A stretch of DNA of 64,000 nucleotides, from positions 186,001 to 250,000 of the forward strand of contig MSXN01000013.1 in NCBI GenBank assembly GCA_002083555.1. Direction: 5' to 3'. Shown one piece after another: positions 17,299 to 26,729 of the stretch (positions within the stretch are counted from its first letter, which is position 1; each line of letters opens with the position of its first letter). The DNA comes from Nitrospira sp. ST-bin5 (GTDB lineage: Bacteria > Nitrospirota > Nitrospiria > Nitrospirales > Nitrospiraceae). A program made the translations under genes and the position numbers. Under the pieces are notes generated by a model. The model was not told the origin of the DNA, ran no database searches, and was given only the letters and a program-made list of their open reading frames with translations.

Positions 17299-17526
17299 AT
17301 GAACGAGAGAATGCACACCGTCGTCAAGGGAGGGTTCATGTTTTTGACCGGAGTGATGGTGGGAGCGGGGACCGGTTTCTTGCTGGCTCCTGAATCCGGA
17401 GCGAGAACACGCCGTCGCCTGAAAGCCATGGCCGAGGATTTAGGCGAACGGGTGGGCGATCTTGCCGCTGACGCGCGATGGAAAGTGGATCGCGCGATCG
17501 AACGCGGAAAGCGGCTTGTCGCGTGA
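17299..17526 (+). CDS. YtxH-domain protein
   Basis: A 75-residue protein with the YtxH pattern: a Gly-rich membrane helix (FMFLTGVMVGAGTGFLLAP) followed by ESGARTRRRLK and an amphipathic helix. AAAGGAG precedes the ATG. Family members are stress-associated membrane proteins of poorly known role. It belongs to the same small-gene run as the zinc ribbon before it. Confidence 0.85.
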   Translation: MNERMHTVVKGGFMFLTGVMVGAGTGFLLAPESGARTRRRLKAMAEDLGERVGDLAADARWKVDRAIERGKRLVA

Positions 17527-17725
17527 CGGGAATTCGGTTGAGGGCACCGGCCGGCTTTTGTTGATTCTTTCCGGTGATGGCCAGTTACTGCGGAGGAGCG
17601 AGGATACGGGAAGGCCGTGAACCGCGCTCCCAGGAACGGCCCCATCGCGAGAGCATGTGGCGAATTGAGAGACGAACAGAGAAGGCCGGGGAGGATACTC
17701 AAGGATGCAAGCGAGGAGGTGGATC

Positions 17726-17965
17726 ATGACGTGCACACGATGTCGAGGCTGTATGGTCGTGGAACGATTTATCGATATGCGGGACGATACCGGCCAGCTC
17801 GAATTTCATGGGTGGCGTTGCCTCAATTGCGGAGATGTGCTCGACGGGGTTGTACTGAGACATCGGGTATCTCAAGGGGCGAGCCCGTATCGAAGTTCGA
17901 GGCGATGGTCTCAAGGCAGGCCGAAAGAATGGCCGGAAGCGGTCCCAGGATCGAATGCGGCGTAG
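17726..17965 (+). CDS. Small CxxC zinc-ribbon protein
   Basis: 79 residues from the ATG at 17726, which is preceded by GAGGAGG; an in-frame ATG at 17705 has no site. It has CTRC near the start and CLNC about 30 residues later, with the pattern CxxCxGxMVVERFxD...WRCLNCG. A paralogue with the same pattern lies at 52716-52895. The C-terminal tail (RSSRRWSQGRPKEWPEA) is basic and probably unstructured. Function is unknown. Confidence 0.75.
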   Translation: MTCTRCRGCMVVERFIDMRDDTGQLEFHGWRCLNCGDVLDGVVLRHRVSQGASPYRSSRRWSQGRPKEWPEAVPGSNAA

Positions 17966-18246
17966 GAGGCTTGATCTTCCTCGTTGCATTATGTTCTCTC
18001 GCAGCGCCGCACGCAGGTTTACGGGTATTGAGTCGTGATATGGTCTTGCGCTAGGGTTTGAGTCATGATGCAGCCGGATTCTCTGCATGTTCGTGATCAA
18101 CGCGTGCGCCGGGAAGAGGTCCTATTGAATGTCCATCGAATGGGCAATGGCCATGGAACCTGTAATTGTTTCCCGAGGGTGTCTTGATGGGCGGTGACGC
18201 GGGATCCCCCCAGATTGTTCCCACGGTTGCGACAAGGAGAGTGCGC

Positions 18247-18894
18247 GTGAGCAAATTGCCTGCAGCGGAGGCTCCGGGTTCACGGGTGGCCAGGCGCAAA
18301 GAGACGACGAAGCGCAGGTTGTTGGAAGTGGCCCGACAGCTCTTTTCAGAAAAAGGGATTTACTGGGCCACAGTCGAAGACATCACCGAGATGGCGGACA
18401 TCGGAAAGGGCACCTTTTACAAACACTTCGACTCGAAGGAAACGATTCTCCGGGTTTTGCTCGAAGAAGGGCTCGGTGACGTGCTGGCGGAGACCGAGCG
18501 CGCCATTCTGGGGATCTCGTCCGGACCGAAGCTGCTGTCCGCCGTCATCGGGGCCCGCGTCGATTACTTTCTCGGGCATCCGGACTCTCTGCTGATGTTT
18601 CACCAGATTCGAGGCCTCATGCAACTCCAGGTGGAGGCCGCGAAGGAGCTGCGTTCGGTCTACGATGCACATCTTCGCCGGCTTGCCCAGTTGTTGCGTC
18701 CTGCCGTCGGAGACGGCGACAGCAACAAGGCAAGAGATGTGGCGACAGCGGTCGCCGCTTACACGTCCGGGCTGCTGACGTACCACCTACTGTTCGAGGG
18801 GATCGAGCGTATTACGCGCCGGCGCGAAAGTATCGTGCAGGCCTTGGATCAGAGCCTACAAGTCTTCCTGAAGTCCGCCATCCGGTCCCGCTAA
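18247..18894 (+). CDS. TetR-family transcriptional regulator
   Basis: The 215-residue form starts with GTG at 18247, preceded by AAGGAGA; upstream in-frame starts at 18166 and 18187 have weaker sites. The N-terminal helix-turn-helix is clear: RRLLEVARQLFSEKG, then VEDITEMADIGKGTFYKHF. The rest is an all-helical ligand-binding domain of the usual size. No efflux or metabolic gene is directly adjacent on the same strand. Superoxide dismutase follows by 214 bases and could be a target. Confidence 0.93.
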   Translation: MSKLPAAEAPGSRVARRKETTKRRLLEVARQLFSEKGIYWATVEDITEMADIGKGTFYKHFDSKETILRVLLEEGLGDVLAETERAILGISSGPKLLSAVIGARVDYFLGHPDSLLMFHQIRGLMQLQVEAAKELRSVYDAHLRRLAQLLRPAVGDGDSNKARDVATAVAAYTSGLLTYHLLFEGIERITRRRESIVQALDQSLQVFLKSAIRSR

Positions 18895-19021
18895 GCAGAG
18901 AAAAATCCCCAGTAGGTCATCGTGTGTGGCCAGCAAACCCATATTCGGCGAAATCAACATGGAACAGTTGCGCTCAATGCCATGAGGGTATGTTCAATTG
19001 TTTCGGTCATGAATGGAGTAA

Positions 19022-19047
19022 GCTGCAAGCATGAGAACGGCTTGCAG
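19022..19047. promoter_or_regulatory. Inverted repeat upstream of the superoxide dismutase gene
   Basis: CTGCAAGC and GCTTGCAG are exact complements separated by 9 bases, about 60 bases before the superoxide dismutase start. It could be an operator or a leader hairpin. Confidence 0.35.
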
Positions 19048-19108
19048 GTGTTCAGCTTGAGACACGGGAAGATTGCAGTTTGTACGACAGCGGGAGGAGG
19101 CTACACCC

Positions 19109-19741
19109 ATGAACTATCGAGTGAGAAGTTTCGATCATTTGAAGGGCTTGCGTGATTTCAGCGATCAACTGATGGCCAACCATCTTACGCTCTACCAGGG
19201 GTACGTGAAAAACACGAATCAGCTGGCGGCGCATCTTCTCAACATGGTCAAGCTCGGAAAGACTAACACCATGGAGTATGCTGAGATGAAACGGCGGTTT
19301 GGTTGGGAGTTCAACGGCATGCGGCTTCATGAGTTATATTTTGAAAATCTTTCAAGGCGCCCTGTTCCCATCCGGAAGACATCACCGCTCTATGAAAAAC
19401 TCTGGCAGGACTTTAGTCAATTTGGCACGTGGGAACGTGGGTTCATGGGGGTCGGCGGCATGCGGGGAATCGGATGGGCCGTTCTCACCCGCGATTCAGC
19501 GACTGGCCGCCTCTTCAATGTCTGGATGGACGAGCACGACGCCGGATTCCTGGTGGGCTCCACGCCGTTGCTCGTCATGGATGTGTTCGAACATGCCTAT
19601 CTGCAAGAGTTTGGCATGAATCGGACTGCGTATGTGCAGGCTTTTATGAAAGCGATTGATTGGCCGGTGGTGGAACGGCGGTATGAAGGAATTGCTGGAC
19701 CTCCGATTCAGCCTGTGGCCGTCAGAAAGCGGGCGTCATAA
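19109..19741 (+). CDS. Fe/Mn-type superoxide dismutase
   Basis: A 210-residue protein from the ATG at 19109, preceded by GGGAGGAGG. It would convert superoxide to peroxide and oxygen. Likely metal ligands: His25 in MANHLTLYQGYVKN, His74 in RLHELYFENL, and the Asp and His of MDVFEHAYL. The last motif has Phe where most enzymes have Trp (DVWEHAY), and the second is HELYF rather than NHSLYW, so this is a divergent branch. No signal peptide is seen, so it is cytoplasmic. Confidence 0.88.
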   Translation: MNYRVRSFDHLKGLRDFSDQLMANHLTLYQGYVKNTNQLAAHLLNMVKLGKTNTMEYAEMKRRFGWEFNGMRLHELYFENLSRRPVPIRKTSPLYEKLWQDFSQFGTWERGFMGVGGMRGIGWAVLTRDSATGRLFNVWMDEHDAGFLVGSTPLLVMDVFEHAYLQEFGMNRTAYVQAFMKAIDWPVVERRYEGIAGPPIQPVAVRKRAS

Positions 19742-19904
19742 GAGTTGCGGTCCGAGTCCGTTCGGTGGATCTTTCAAGCCTCCTGGCTTCAGCAGGGGAA
19801 TTGTGTATGGCGGCGCTGTATCAAGCGCTACATGACAAAGGAGACAGTATTGGGAGTGATTCCTGTCCGGCAGACTCACGGCTCAGTACCACAATATTCC
19901 ATCA

Positions 19905-21098
19905 CTATTTGTCTAATGACCACACGACTGAGAATAGGAGAAGGTGCTGCTCCTTGGCGAGTCCCGGCACACCGGGGGATGTTTCTCCATCTTTGAAAAA
20001 CCCGCCGCCTACTCCGGAGGATTCATCATACCGGTGTTCCAGGCGCAGCAGCGCGGATTGCCAGGAGTGAGTCCATTTGTATTCGAGCGTAGTCGTCAGG
20101 GCTATCAGCAGTTGCTCAGATCCGGAGATCCGACCATTGCGGTCCCAATAGAATTCCGGCCGCAACGCCACGCTCCAGGGGCCGCTGAGGTTCCATCGCG
20201 CATAGAGGGCTGCGGCGGTCCAAAACGTGCGGGGGTGGCCGGGCAACTCGGCCGCCTGTTCTGTGCCGACGTCGTAGCCTGCGGCGAGGGTCAGGGGCCC
20301 GTCTTTCCATTCGACAATGCTGTCGGAGAAGAACCGCCAGAATTCGATGGCGGTGTTCGACTGATCCGGACCGTAGTACAGATTCTCCGTGACCGTCAGC
20401 CGGGAGGCCGGCTTCCAGATCACCTGCGTGCCATAGCTGGGTTGGTTGTTCTGGTGCGAGAGATAGTTGTAGCCGTTGATGATGTAGAGGCCGAGTTGCA
20501 GTGTGTCGCTCAGCGGGTACTGCGCGCCGAGGCCGAACATGAAGTAGGGAGCGTTGTCCGCCATGTAGGAGCGGGTGTAGTTCAGATTATTTTTCGAATA
20601 AATGGACTGGTACCCGATGTAGCTGTTGAAGAGTCCGCCGGTGAGCGTGAGGCCGTTGCCAACCGGAATCAGGTACGAGGCGTTGGCCCGTGAAATATGC
20701 CGGAGGGTGTCGGCTCCGTCCACGGGCTTCTCTCTGCCCGGATTGAAATCAGGTACAAGCGCATTGGTGTCATAGCCTGCTTGAAGGCCAAGTTCCATCC
20801 CCCAAGACGATCTCTCGGAGACGTCTTTGCGAACGTATCCCTGCACCATATTGGGGGCCAGTTCGTTGACTCTCGGCGTCGTGCCTTTGCTACGCCAACG
20901 GTGGTTGTCAGGGAAGTTAAAGTCGAGCGCATAGCTCAGATCAACCATCGCGCCGTAGCGCCACTCGGACGAAGAAGCGGAAGACTCCTCGCCGAAGGCC
21001 AGGCCCAGGTTCATGAGAAGAAACGGCAGCGCAAGCCATGATGATCCGGTCCATCGCAGGCCGTGATGCTGGCGCCTCGTGTAGACGGATGCGATCAA
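19905..21098 (-). CDS. Outer-membrane beta-barrel (porin-like) protein
   Basis: A 397-residue protein with a signal peptide (Arg-rich start, then LALPFLLMNLGLAFG) and a mature part of alternating amphipathic strands ending in a typical C-terminal strand (HLLLFSVVWSLDK). The layout fits the OmpL-like barrel group called porin-2. The start is a TTG overlapping the stop of the MscS gene upstream, so the two are probably cotranslated. Outer-membrane diffusion of an unknown solute is the likely role. Confidence 0.8.
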   Translation of the reverse strand: MIASVYTRRQHHGLRWTGSSWLALPFLLMNLGLAFGEESSASSSEWRYGAMVDLSYALDFNFPDNHRWRSKGTTPRVNELAPNMVQGYVRKDVSERSSWGMELGLQAGYDTNALVPDFNPGREKPVDGADTLRHISRANASYLIPVGNGLTLTGGLFNSYIGYQSIYSKNNLNYTRSYMADNAPYFMFGLGAQYPLSDTLQLGLYIINGYNYLSHQNNQPSYGTQVIWKPASRLTVTENLYYGPDQSNTAIEFWRFFSDSIVEWKDGPLTLAAGYDVGTEQAAELPGHPRTFWTAAALYARWNLSGPWSVALRPEFYWDRNGRISGSEQLLIALTTTLEYKWTHSWQSALLRLEHRYDESSGVGGGFFKDGETSPGVPGLAKEQHLLLFSVVWSLDK

Positions 21099-22026
21099 GC
21101 CTGGCGACCTTGCGGCGGTTCGACCAGTTGCACCTTGATTTCCGGGGCTTCGACGAGATGGAACGTGGCGGACGCCAATGCCACGCGCCCGTTGGTCAGA
21201 TCCACTTCTTCCAGAATGCGGGTGAATAGCTGATCTTTCGTGATGCGGCGTTTCTTATAATCCACAACGTAGCGTAGGGTAAACTCCATCCAATTATCGT
21301 TGGCGACAAGGAAGACGCGGGGGTTGATCTCGGTGGGGTCCACTCGGTACTGGTGAATCAGCTCCGACCAGCTGGCCTTGCCTTGCGTGGCATACTCGCC
21401 GGTGACCTCGCCTAAGATTCGCATGAAAATGTCCCGGACAAGCGGTAGTCACAGCCATACTTGATGGGTACGGTGATTTCGTCCCAGAAAAACGGAAAGT
21501 CGCCGGAGTAGTTAAAGACCGGCTCCTTGAAGACGAAGCTGTTGGCGATCTTGACGATGCGGCCATTGTACAAATCCGCATTCACCCATTGGCCGATTTC
21601 CATCATCGTCGTCCGCAACATGCCAATGTCGATGACATCTCCTTTGATGCCACCCAGCTGAACCCGGTCACCCGTGTTGTAAATGTTTCCGAATGAGATC
21701 GCGACCCAGCCGGCGAGGCTGGCGATGACTTCCTGCAAGGCAAAGGCGATTCCCGCGCCGGCGACCCCGAAGACCACGGCCATTTTTCCGAGGCTGGCGC
21801 TGAAGATCATGGAGATCGCGATGATTCCCGTGAAATAGCCGAGGAACGTCACCATCTTCTTGGCGCGGTACAGATTGCCCGGTTCCTGGATGTAGCGAGT
21901 GAGGACTCCCTTGCCGATCCGTACGAGCGCCATGACAATGAGAATCGCGACGCTGGCGGAGACCAGCTTGCCGACCGTAGGATCGAACAGCCAGCTTTCG
22001 ATGAACTGCTGTATGGGCGTAGTCAT
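21095..22026 (-). pseudogene. MscS-family channel, split by a frameshift
   Basis: The N-terminal 190 residues (starting MTTPIQQFIESWLFDP) contain the membrane part and pore helix GVAGAGIAFALQEVIASLAGW, then GDRVQLGGIKGDV. The frame then breaks: YRL continues as SGTFSCES-stop, while the expected text VRDIFMRILGEV continues in the next frame to a stop at 21095. Restoring one G on the plus strand at about 21442 (AAGCGG to AAGGCGG) rejoins them into about 310 residues. This is a single homopolymer-type deletion. It lies between a second MscS gene and a porin gene, with overlapping ends on both sides. Confidence 0.85.
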
Positions 22027-23738
22027 GGCTTGGGCTCTCCCTTGGCGCTGTCAGGGTTATGCGAACTGCCGAAGAGATTGCCTAGTGGTCCAAGGCGGAA
22101 CGATGGAGCCTGGTAGGTTTTTGGCAGGTACTGTTCAGGAATCGTGGTTTGGTTGCCGTCACGGACCTGGGCGTAATGCGGCGACATGATTTCCACGCCG
22201 GCTTCGTTGAATGTGTCCTGGATGTGTTGATGCAGTTCGGCATAGATCGTCGCCATCAGATTGGCCTGATCGGTATAGGCGTTGAGTTCATAGGTCACAT
22301 AGAAGTCGTCCAGGCTGGTCTGTAGCACAAAGGGCTCCGGTTTCTGGAGAATGTGGGTCGTGGCACGTGCGGCGTGAATCAACAGCTCGTGCACGGTTTT
22401 CCACGGCGCATCGTACCCGATGGTCACGCGGGTGTGCAGGATTAATCCAAGGTGTTTGGCCGATGAACTAAAATTGATCAAATGGTTGCTGAGCACCAGC
22501 GAGTTGGGGATTGTCACATCCACATTCTTGATCGTCCTGATGCGGGTGACGAGCAAGCCTTTTTCAATAACATCGCCGATGGTATCCGCGACTTTCACGC
22601 GGTCTCCGAGACGAAAGGGATGCATATAGGTCAAGACCACGCCCGCAATGATGTTACTGATGGAGACGGCTGATCCCAAGGACAGCAGCAGACCCAGGAA
22701 GACCGAGATGCCGCGGAAGCCTTCCGACTGGGAACCTGGAATATAGGGGAAGATGGCGATGGCGGCGAACACAATGACCAGAAAGCGCACGATCTTATAG
22801 GTGGGTTGAGCCCAATCGCGTTGGAACTCGGCAAAGGTGATGGCGCCGCGCTCGATGCCAGTGAAGAGCAGGCGAATCAACTTGATGATATAGCGGGTCA
22901 CGAAAACGATGACGATGATAGAAATCACATTGGGGATATAGGTCGCAAAGGCTTGGCCAATGGAGCTCAAGGTTGAGAGCACGGCCCCAAACAGTGCGGT
23001 GGAGATGCCTCTGGTCCAGGGGAAAATTCCAAGCACGGTGGTGAGATACACGTACAACAGGACCAAGACTGCAGCCACTCGGATGGCTTTGGCGAAGGCT
23101 GTGAGGCCCGCGGCAATCTGGTCGGTGGACAGGAGCTCGACTCGCTGAATCCTGATCGGCCGAATGACTGTCCCGCGCCAGGTGTCGAGTTTGAGGTAGA
23201 GCTTTGGAAAGACCTTGTGAAAGAGCACGAGAAGGACTACCAGGATGAGCGTGTCGAGAAGAGCCAGTCCTGCGTCGATCAGAAGTGTCCGGGCGGTGAA
23301 TTGCTTGCGGGATTTCGCCAGTGCAGCCTGGATCTTGTCAGCATAGTCTTTGGCCACCTCGAATCGCTTTTTGCCGGTGGGCAGTGCGTCGCGGTCTGTT
23401 ACCGTCATGACGACCATTTCGCCATAAATAAGTTCGCTGGTGGTTTCCCGGTCAGCTGCGCTGACGGGATAGATCCGTGTGAAGGGGTCTTTCGCAAGAC
23501 GTGCCAGGCGGTCTGCGATGGCCTGGGCCCGCTCCTGTGGTGTGAAAGGCCCAAGCTGATCATAGATTACGAAGAGCGTGTCTTCGTCGAGCACGACCGG
23601 GGCTCCGGCCGGTTTTGCCGGGGGAGCTTGTTGTAGCTGGGATGGTTCGATGTGCTGTTGCGCAGAGGCCGTCACATACGTGCTCGTCATCAAGCAGAAA
23701 AGCATGAGAAGCATACCGTAGGCAGATCGAGACATCAT
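22023..23738 (-). CDS. Large MscS-family mechanosensitive channel
   Basis: 571 residues from the ATG at 23738, preceded by GGAGG. A signal peptide (MMSRSAYGMLLMLFCLM) leads into a periplasmic domain of about 150 residues, then about five membrane helices and the MscS pore and beta domain (SVSISNIIAGVVLTYMHPFRLGDRVKV). It is one of the larger MscS types, but shorter than MscK. The 3' end overlaps the next, split MscS gene by 4 bases, so the two channels and the porin form one operon. Confidence 0.9.
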   Translation of the reverse strand: MMSRSAYGMLLMLFCLMTSTYVTASAQQHIEPSQLQQAPPAKPAGAPVVLDEDTLFVIYDQLGPFTPQERAQAIADRLARLAKDPFTRIYPVSAADRETTSELIYGEMVVMTVTDRDALPTGKKRFEVAKDYADKIQAALAKSRKQFTARTLLIDAGLALLDTLILVVLLVLFHKVFPKLYLKLDTWRGTVIRPIRIQRVELLSTDQIAAGLTAFAKAIRVAAVLVLLYVYLTTVLGIFPWTRGISTALFGAVLSTLSSIGQAFATYIPNVISIIVIVFVTRYIIKLIRLLFTGIERGAITFAEFQRDWAQPTYKIVRFLVIVFAAIAIFPYIPGSQSEGFRGISVFLGLLLSLGSAVSISNIIAGVVLTYMHPFRLGDRVKVADTIGDVIEKGLLVTRIRTIKNVDVTIPNSLVLSNHLINFSSSAKHLGLILHTRVTIGYDAPWKTVHELLIHAARATTHILQKPEPFVLQTSLDDFYVTYELNAYTDQANLMATIYAELHQHIQDTFNEAGVEIMSPHYAQVRDGNQTTIPEQYLPKTYQAPSFRLGPLGNLFGSSHNPDSAKGEPKP

Positions 23739-23956
23739 GAAGAACCTCCGATAGAGACGGCACAGAGGAATGGAATGAATGGGACCAGAAGAAGAAATGA
23801 AAGATACTCTCTGTAAGGGGGCAAGGCAAACCCCGCACGTGTGATTTCGGGAGCCTGTTACAACAATGCGCACCTGAAATCAATTGCTTCCACGCGATGT
23901 GTCTCGCCATAATAACTGAAAAAGTTGCGCCTTCGCATTGGGAGATCACCACACAG

Positions 23957-25231
23957 ATGGAATCGTTGAGCGTTGAAACAGTTCTCGGACTGATTGGGAT
24001 TGTGATTTTGGTCGGACTGGCCGGCGAGGTCGGGTTCAAGCGCACCGGCATCCCCAGTGTGTTGTTTCTGATGGGGCTCGGGCTTCTCCTCGGTCCGGTG
24101 TTGGGCTATGCCGACGCAGCGCGGGTTTCGACGCTGGCTCCCTATCTCGGGACGCTCGCGCTGATCATCATTCTCTTTGATGGCGGTTTGAATCTGCAGT
24201 TTATGAAGGTGCTCCAGGAGACGCCGCTGGCCTTGCTCTATTCAGTGATCGTCTTTGCCGGATCGGTTGCGGGTGTGGCGGCGGTCTATGTGTGGGGACT
24301 CCATGGGCCATGGCTACAGGGATTGCTCCTGGGGGCTATTCTGGGCGGGACCGCCGCAGCGATCATTTTGCCGGTGGTTTCACAGCTTTCTCTTTTGCGT
24401 GAGCCGGTGAAAGTGCTGGTGAGTTTAGATTCCGCTTTTTCAGAAGTGTTCGTGGTTGTGATTGCGCTGGCGATCATGGGCTCGTTTACCGAGAGCGGGG
24501 GGAAATTTGGCGTAGTCCGGGAGATCTTTCATTCCTTCTTCGACGCCCTGGTGTTGGCGACCATTGCAGGAGCCGTTTGGGCAAGATTGCTGACGTGGCT
24601 GGCCGGGCAGACCTTGTCGTACATGCTGACCCTCGCGGCGATTCTTGTGCTCTACTATGTTGCCGAGCTCGTCGGGGCCAGTGGTGCGATCACAATTCTG
24701 ATGTTCGGTCTTGTGTTGGCGAACATGGAAACTCTGGCAGGGCGGCTGGTACGGCCGCTTCGGGTGTTGATCGGGTACGAGTTAGACCAAGCTAAGTTTG
24801 TGTTGGATGAGTTCCTGAAACGGATCAATGAAGAGCTGGCTTTCCTGGTGCGGACATTTTTCTACGTGTTGCTGGGGTTGATTGTGGATTTCTCACAGTT
24901 TAATTGGACCATTGTCGGATGGGGGCTTGCATTTTTCGCAGTTGTCTTCGGCGTGCGTGTCATTGCCACGTTTGCGATCGGCGAGGCGACCAAGAGTTGG
25001 ACCTTCAGCGAACGCGTACTCATCGCCGCCATGATGCCGCGAGGTGTCGCCACTGCCGTGATGGCCTTTTTGCCAGCGAGCGCGGGCATCCCAGATACAG
25101 AGGTCTTTCCCATGTATGCGTTGACCGTCATTACACTCGGAGTCTTATTCATGACCCTCTCGTTGGCGTTCTACCGAAACCAGGTGGCTCATGAGCAACG
25201 TCTTGCCGCTGCCTCACCGCAGAGTACCTAG
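23957..25231 (+). CDS. Na+/H+ (or K+/H+) antiporter, CPA family
   Basis: 424 residues from MESLSVETVLGL; an in-frame ATG 60 bases upstream would add a charged, non-membrane leader. About 12 helices. Motifs: LFDGGLNLQFMKVL near residue 70, AILGGTAAAIILPVVSQL near 130, DSAFSEVFVVVIAL near 155 and MMPRGVATAVMAF near 360. These mark a monovalent cation:proton antiporter. It lacks a C-terminal TrkA domain. It is divergent from the MscS operon. Confidence 0.88.
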   Translation: MESLSVETVLGLIGIVILVGLAGEVGFKRTGIPSVLFLMGLGLLLGPVLGYADAARVSTLAPYLGTLALIIILFDGGLNLQFMKVLQETPLALLYSVIVFAGSVAGVAAVYVWGLHGPWLQGLLLGAILGGTAAAIILPVVSQLSLLREPVKVLVSLDSAFSEVFVVVIALAIMGSFTESGGKFGVVREIFHSFFDALVLATIAGAVWARLLTWLAGQTLSYMLTLAAILVLYYVAELVGASGAITILMFGLVLANMETLAGRLVRPLRVLIGYELDQAKFVLDEFLKRINEELAFLVRTFFYVLLGLIVDFSQFNWTIVGWGLAFFAVVFGVRVIATFAIGEATKSWTFSERVLIAAMMPRGVATAVMAFLPASAGIPDTEVFPMYALTVITLGVLFMTLSLAFYRNQVAHEQRLAAASPQST

Positions 25232-25408
25232 CTCGCTATAGAAATAGAGAGAAGGGGATCTCGATAATCGTATGGATGCAGTTTGGGCCAGCGCAGCTGT
25301 AATTGCCGTCGCTGGAACAAGACTGGTCAGCGACGGCGTTCGTATTTCCGCACTGACTGGGCTCGGCCGCTTCAGGATAGGCGTTGTCCTCGTGGCTGAG
25401 GACGCTTC

Positions 25409-25813
25409 CTTACCGGAGGTGCTGATGGACGTGAGTGCCGCGTAGGGGCGGAAGTTACCAGCATGCACGTCGTTGGGCCGCCAGACGATTGTATCCCCCA
25501 GTAGCTGGCGATGAAAGTTCCGAAGTTCCGTGAGTCGGCTCAGGCGGTGATTTGTCTGGCGGAGGAGCGCGGGAGGCAGGTATTGACGCGGTCGAGGAAA
25601 GTCCTCGCGCCTCGCGGCCAGACCGTCTATCCCGTGCTGGTCGAAGGCCATCCCGCAAAGGAAAGCATCCGAGCCGCAACACGAACACATGCGAGCCTTG
25701 TGATTCTAGGATCGCGGGGCATGACGGGCCTGAAAGGGGCGTTCCTCGGTAGCGTATCGCGGCGAGTGGCCCGGCATGTTCCCTGCTTGGTGCTGGTCGT
25801 CAAGACGCGGTGA
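25409..25813 (+). pseudogene. Universal stress protein relic
   Basis: The C-terminal part reads normally from the ATG at 25511 (100 residues), with the UspA nucleotide motif GSRGMTGLKGAFLGSVSRR and PCLVLVV. Upstream, in another frame, lies GAEVTSMHVVGPPDD, the expected strand 2 of UspA, ending at a TAG near 25500. The first strand and Asp of the family are not found. I read this as a degraded gene with at least one frame change; the C-terminal piece might still be translated. Confidence 0.65.
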
Positions 25814-26207
25814 TCGGTGGGACCCTTCGGCAGCTTTGGCGTCGTGATCATGACCCCGGACCGGCCCTCTAAAGTTGGCATCGTGTTGGCGGCTTCGCTC
25901 TGGAGAGCGCCGACCGCCCACAGCGAAGATCAGCATGCTGTCGATTGTTCGCGACATTATCAGCCGGTCAGGCACTATGCATGCACTAGGACATGCATGG
26001 TGCAGTGTAGGCCTGGCAGAGACGTCATGATTATAGTGGAGCGATTGGCATGGGCCGCGGCTTGGATAGCTTGCACCCAAGCTGCGTTCGATTCAGGTGG
26101 TCGTAGACCAGGAGAATGGCATGCCTGAACCTAGTGGTTTCACGAGGTTGTCTCCTCTCCGGTGTTCACGTATCGTGCGAGGGAAGCCGGAGGAGTGAGT
26201 AGCATCT
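25814..26207. other. Non-coding stretch between two gene relics
   Basis: No frame with family similarity or a ribosome site is evident. It lies between the universal stress protein relic and the MFS relic and probably contains further decayed coding sequence. One direct short repeat (CATGCA..CATGCA near 25980-25998) is visible. Confidence 0.4.
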
Positions 26208-26729
26208 TTGGCACTTACGACAGTCCAGCCCTCAGAATTTCTGATCGTCATGGTCTTCTGGGGCCAACGAAGGGATAGTCAGGATGGTATCCGGCCACCA
26301 CAGGGTGAGCGGTTTCAGGAGCGCCGGATATCAACTCCCATCCTGAGCGCTGTTCGACACGTGGGGTATGCGTTAGGAGTTGGCACGAACTTCCTTCCTG
26401 CCTTGACGGGTAACCCGGTGGACGGGCTTATCGGCCTCATCGTGTTTTCCGGCACCTCTATCGCGATCGAAGAGACCCTGGAGAAGGCATTTTCGGCGGA
26501 ACTGCTGCCGTCAGAACTCTGCAGTTTGGGCTTTGGGTTTCTCGCATGCGCCAATGCAGCAGGCGACATGGCATCGAGCCTGTAGGTCGGCTATTTGCTA
26601 GAGACCTGACATGCCGTTTGGGCTTTTGGCATCGCGGCATCGATGGGGTTAACAGGAGTGCTATGGATGGTCGTGAGGTGGATGTGGAAAAGGCGCGGCC
26701 AGGAGCAAATGTCAGGGGGCAGATCATAA
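26208..26729 (+). pseudogene. MFS transporter relic (C-terminal part)
   Basis: The frame from 26208 has the end of a major facilitator: GLIVFSGTSIAIEETLEKAFSAELLP, SLGFGFLACANAAGDMASS. Then comes an in-frame TAG (26583), VGYLLET, an in-frame TGA (26607), and the last helix AVWAFGIAASMGLTGVLWMVV. The old stop TAA at 26727-26729 overlaps the nhaA ATG (TAATG). So about 170 residues of a 400-residue transporter remain, with two nonsense codons, while the junction with nhaA is intact. The first part of this frame before residue 50 has no clear MFS match. Confidence 0.75.

Noticed and set aside
25214..25690. 158-residue minus-strand frame
   Set aside because: It covers the stress protein relic in antisense; the plus strand has the recognisable UspA motif.
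26546..26728. Longer N-terminus for NhaA
   Set aside because: It is the MFS relic read in a wrong frame; the relic stop overlaps the ATG at 26729.
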